A stretch of DNA of 41,932 nucleotides from NCBI RefSeq assembly GCF_002423035.1, contig NZ_DIUM01000017.1, forward strand, positions 1 through 41,932. The letters are read 5' to 3'. This DNA comes from Thiocapsa sp. UBA6158 (GTDB lineage Bacteria; Pseudomonadota; Gammaproteobacteria; Chromatiales; Chromatiaceae). Below the pieces are notes generated by a model. The model did not search any database. It saw only the letters and a program-made list of their open reading frames with translations, and was not told the origin of the DNA. Both the position numbers and the translations under genes were made by a program. This document shows positions 40,560 through 41,932 of this stretch, in pieces; within the stretch, counting starts at the first letter, position 1, and every line of letters begins with the position of its first letter.

Positions 40560-41905
40560 GTTTGCTCGGGATGACTGCCGGTGCCTGCTTGCGAGTCGCC
40601 CGGGAAGAGCCTCACCCCGTCTCCCCCGGCCTGTTTGGCCAGATACATGCTTTCATCGGCATGCCGGGCCAGGGTGATGGCGTCCTGGGCATGATCGGGA
40701 AAGAGGGCGACGCCGATACTGGCCGAGATGTTCAGGGTCAGGCCAGCGAGTGTGAAGGGCTGGCTCAAGCTGTGACGGAGCGCATCGGCGACCCGGGTCG
40801 CGTCGTCCGCGCCCGCGACCTCGTTCAGAAGGATGACGAACTCGTCTCCGCCGATTCGCCCCACCGTATCCGAGGTGCGGACCCGCGTGGTCAGACGCTC
40901 GGCGACCGCTTGCAGGAGCTGATCACCGACGGCATGTCCCCGGGTATCATTGATCGGCTTGAACTTGTCCAGATCGACGAACAGCAGCGCCAGAAGGGTG
41001 CCGTGACGGCGCGCCGAGGCCAGGGCTTGGTCGAGCCGCTCGAAGAAGAGGACCCGGTTGGGCAGATTGGTCAGCACGTCGTGATTGGCCATGTAGGCCA
41101 GCCGCTCATGGGCCTCCCTGCGCTCGGTGATATTGAGCTTCACGGCGACATAGTGCGTGATCTCGCCGCGCGCACCCCTCACCGGCGCGATATGGGCCTC
41201 CTCCCAATAGACCTCGCCGTTCTTGCGCCGATTGATGAGCTCGCCGACCCAAGCCTGGCCGCGTGCGAGACGCTCCCAGAGTCCTCTGAACAGGACTGGA
41301 TCGGTCAGCCCTGACTGGAGGATCCGCGGATTCTGGCCCAGGATCTCCTCGGCCGAGTAACCGGTCTCCTGCGTGAAATAGGGATTCACGTATTGGGTCT
41401 TGCAATCACGATCAGTGATGATGATGGAGGTCGGGCTCTGCTCGACGGCTTGCCACAGCACCTGCAACTGCGCATGGGCCTGGGCGATCTCGGCCAGGCG
41501 CCCTTGCAGCTCCCGGGTCTGGCGGCACAACTCCAGTTGCAACCGCACCCGCGCCCGGACCACCGCCGCGTTGACGGGCTTGTGGATGAAATCGACCCCG
41601 CCGGACGTCAGGGCGCGGGTCTCGCTGTCGGCGTCGGTGCGGCCCGTGACGAAGATCACCGCGATGTCGCGTGTGGCCGGATCCGCCTTGATCCGTTCGC
41701 AGACCTGATAGCCGTCCAGGCCGGGCATCAAGACATCCAGGAGGATCAGCTCCGGCAGCGCGCCCTGCTGGAGGAATTCCAGGGCCTGGTCACCGGAGGA
41801 CGCGATGCTCACGTCATAGTCCTGGTCCAGGATCTCGAGCAGGACCTCGAGGTTGGTCGGGGTGTCATCGACAATGAGGATGTGGGCGGGATGATCGGTG
41901 TGCAT
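40556..41905 (-). CDS. response regulator REC-PAS-GGDEF (diguanylate cyclase)
   Basis: The 449-residue cytosolic protein has a receiver domain (8-125) with phospho-acceptor Asp57 in LLDVLMPGLDG, a PAS domain (about 150-265) and a GGDEF domain (about 270-435). The signature GGDEF (352-356) is intact, and the RxxD inhibitory site RTSD (343-346) lies five residues before it, so it should make cyclic di-GMP under feedback control. It has no EAL domain. The stop overlaps the start of a small ORF. Only 27 bases upstream are in the window, so its operon partner, often a histidine kinase, may lie outside. The orphan relay kinase at 32432 is another possible donor. Confidence 0.92.
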   Translation of the reverse strand: MHTDHPAHILIVDDTPTNLEVLLEILDQDYDVSIASSGDQALEFLQQGALPELILLDVLMPGLDGYQVCERIKADPATRDIAVIFVTGRTDADSETRALTSGGVDFIHKPVNAAVVRARVRLQLELCRQTRELQGRLAEIAQAHAQLQVLWQAVEQSPTSIIITDRDCKTQYVNPYFTQETGYSAEEILGQNPRILQSGLTDPVLFRGLWERLARGQAWVGELINRRKNGEVYWEEAHIAPVRGARGEITHYVAVKLNITERREAHERLAYMANHDVLTNLPNRVLFFERLDQALASARRHGTLLALLFVDLDKFKPINDTRGHAVGDQLLQAVAERLTTRVRTSDTVGRIGGDEFVILLNEVAGADDATRVADALRHSLSQPFTLAGLTLNISASIGVALFPDHAQDAITLARHADESMYLAKQAGGDGVRLFPGDSQAGTGSHPEQT

Positions 41906-41932
41906 CGACGGCCTTGATCATCGGTTGGTCCA

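Noticed and set aside
1..41932. CRISPR arrays, insertion sequences, prophage genes, rRNA
   Set aside because: No regularly spaced repeats, transposase, integrase or phage-type genes were seen in any part of the window.

Overview
The window is high-GC, densely packed bacterial chromosome with gammaproteobacterial gene order. The run maf - rng - yhdP - nitrilase - tldD - pmbA matches the Pseudomonas-type arrangement. A purple sulfur bacterium (Chromatiaceae, for example Thiocapsa-like) is my best guess. It rests on overall protein flavour, on a fatty-acid-modification cluster whose relatives are linked to singlet-oxygen defence in phototrophs, and on many PAS/c-di-GMP regulators. No photosynthesis or sulfur-oxidation gene is present to prove it.

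Layout. 1-2.7 kb: ispB (octaprenyl diphosphate synthase), tRNA-Pro(CGG) with a terminator, and an MFS transporter. 2.7-5.8 kb: a large PAS-GAF-PAS-GGDEF-EAL c-di-GMP protein whose stop codon lies inside an 87-bp palindromic repeat. 5.9-10.6 kb, minus strand: serB, then a translationally coupled cluster of an FAD oxidoreductase (COG2907), DUF1365 and a cyclopropane-fatty-acid-synthase-like methyltransferase. 10.7-22.2 kb, minus strand: the conserved housekeeping block rlmH - maf - rng - yhdP - nitrilase - tldD - pmbA, interrupted by two more palindromic repeats and a 7-bp tandem repeat. 22.3-24.2 kb, plus strand: a stand-alone homocysteine-binding module of MetH coupled to a 3-mercaptopyruvate sulfurtransferase. 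24.3-29.1 kb: a 1-Cys peroxiredoxin, a probable Fur box in front of a small membrane protein and a hemP-like gene broken by a stop codon, a probable Zur box in front of a DUF1826 gene, an M48 lipoprotein protease, VanZ-like and small membrane proteins, and DUF427. 29.3-30.8 kb: a methyltransferase overlapping a class D beta-lactamase. 31.4-37.4 kb: a Tat-type substrate-binding lipoprotein overlapping a 1659-residue hybrid histidine kinase that itself has a periplasmic PhnD-like domain. 37.5-41.9 kb: a small secreted single-domain protein, a Cys-rich lipoprotein, a rhodanese and a REC-PAS-GGDEF response regulator coupled to a small ORF.

How the genes work together. The housekeeping block covers rRNA modification and processing, nucleotide sanitation, outer-membrane lipid transport and TldD/TldE proteolysis. 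The accessory regions are mainly sensing (three c-di-GMP or phosphorelay proteins), metal-responsive loci and stress defence (peroxiredoxin, CFA cluster, beta-lactamase). The most unusual items are the binding-protein/hybrid-kinase pair without transporter genes, the side-by-side Fur/hemP remnant and Zur/DUF1826 loci, the single-domain MetH, and the family of TTAA-ended palindromic repeats that supply stop codons to neighbouring genes. All functional calls rest on motif recognition by eye; no database search was run.
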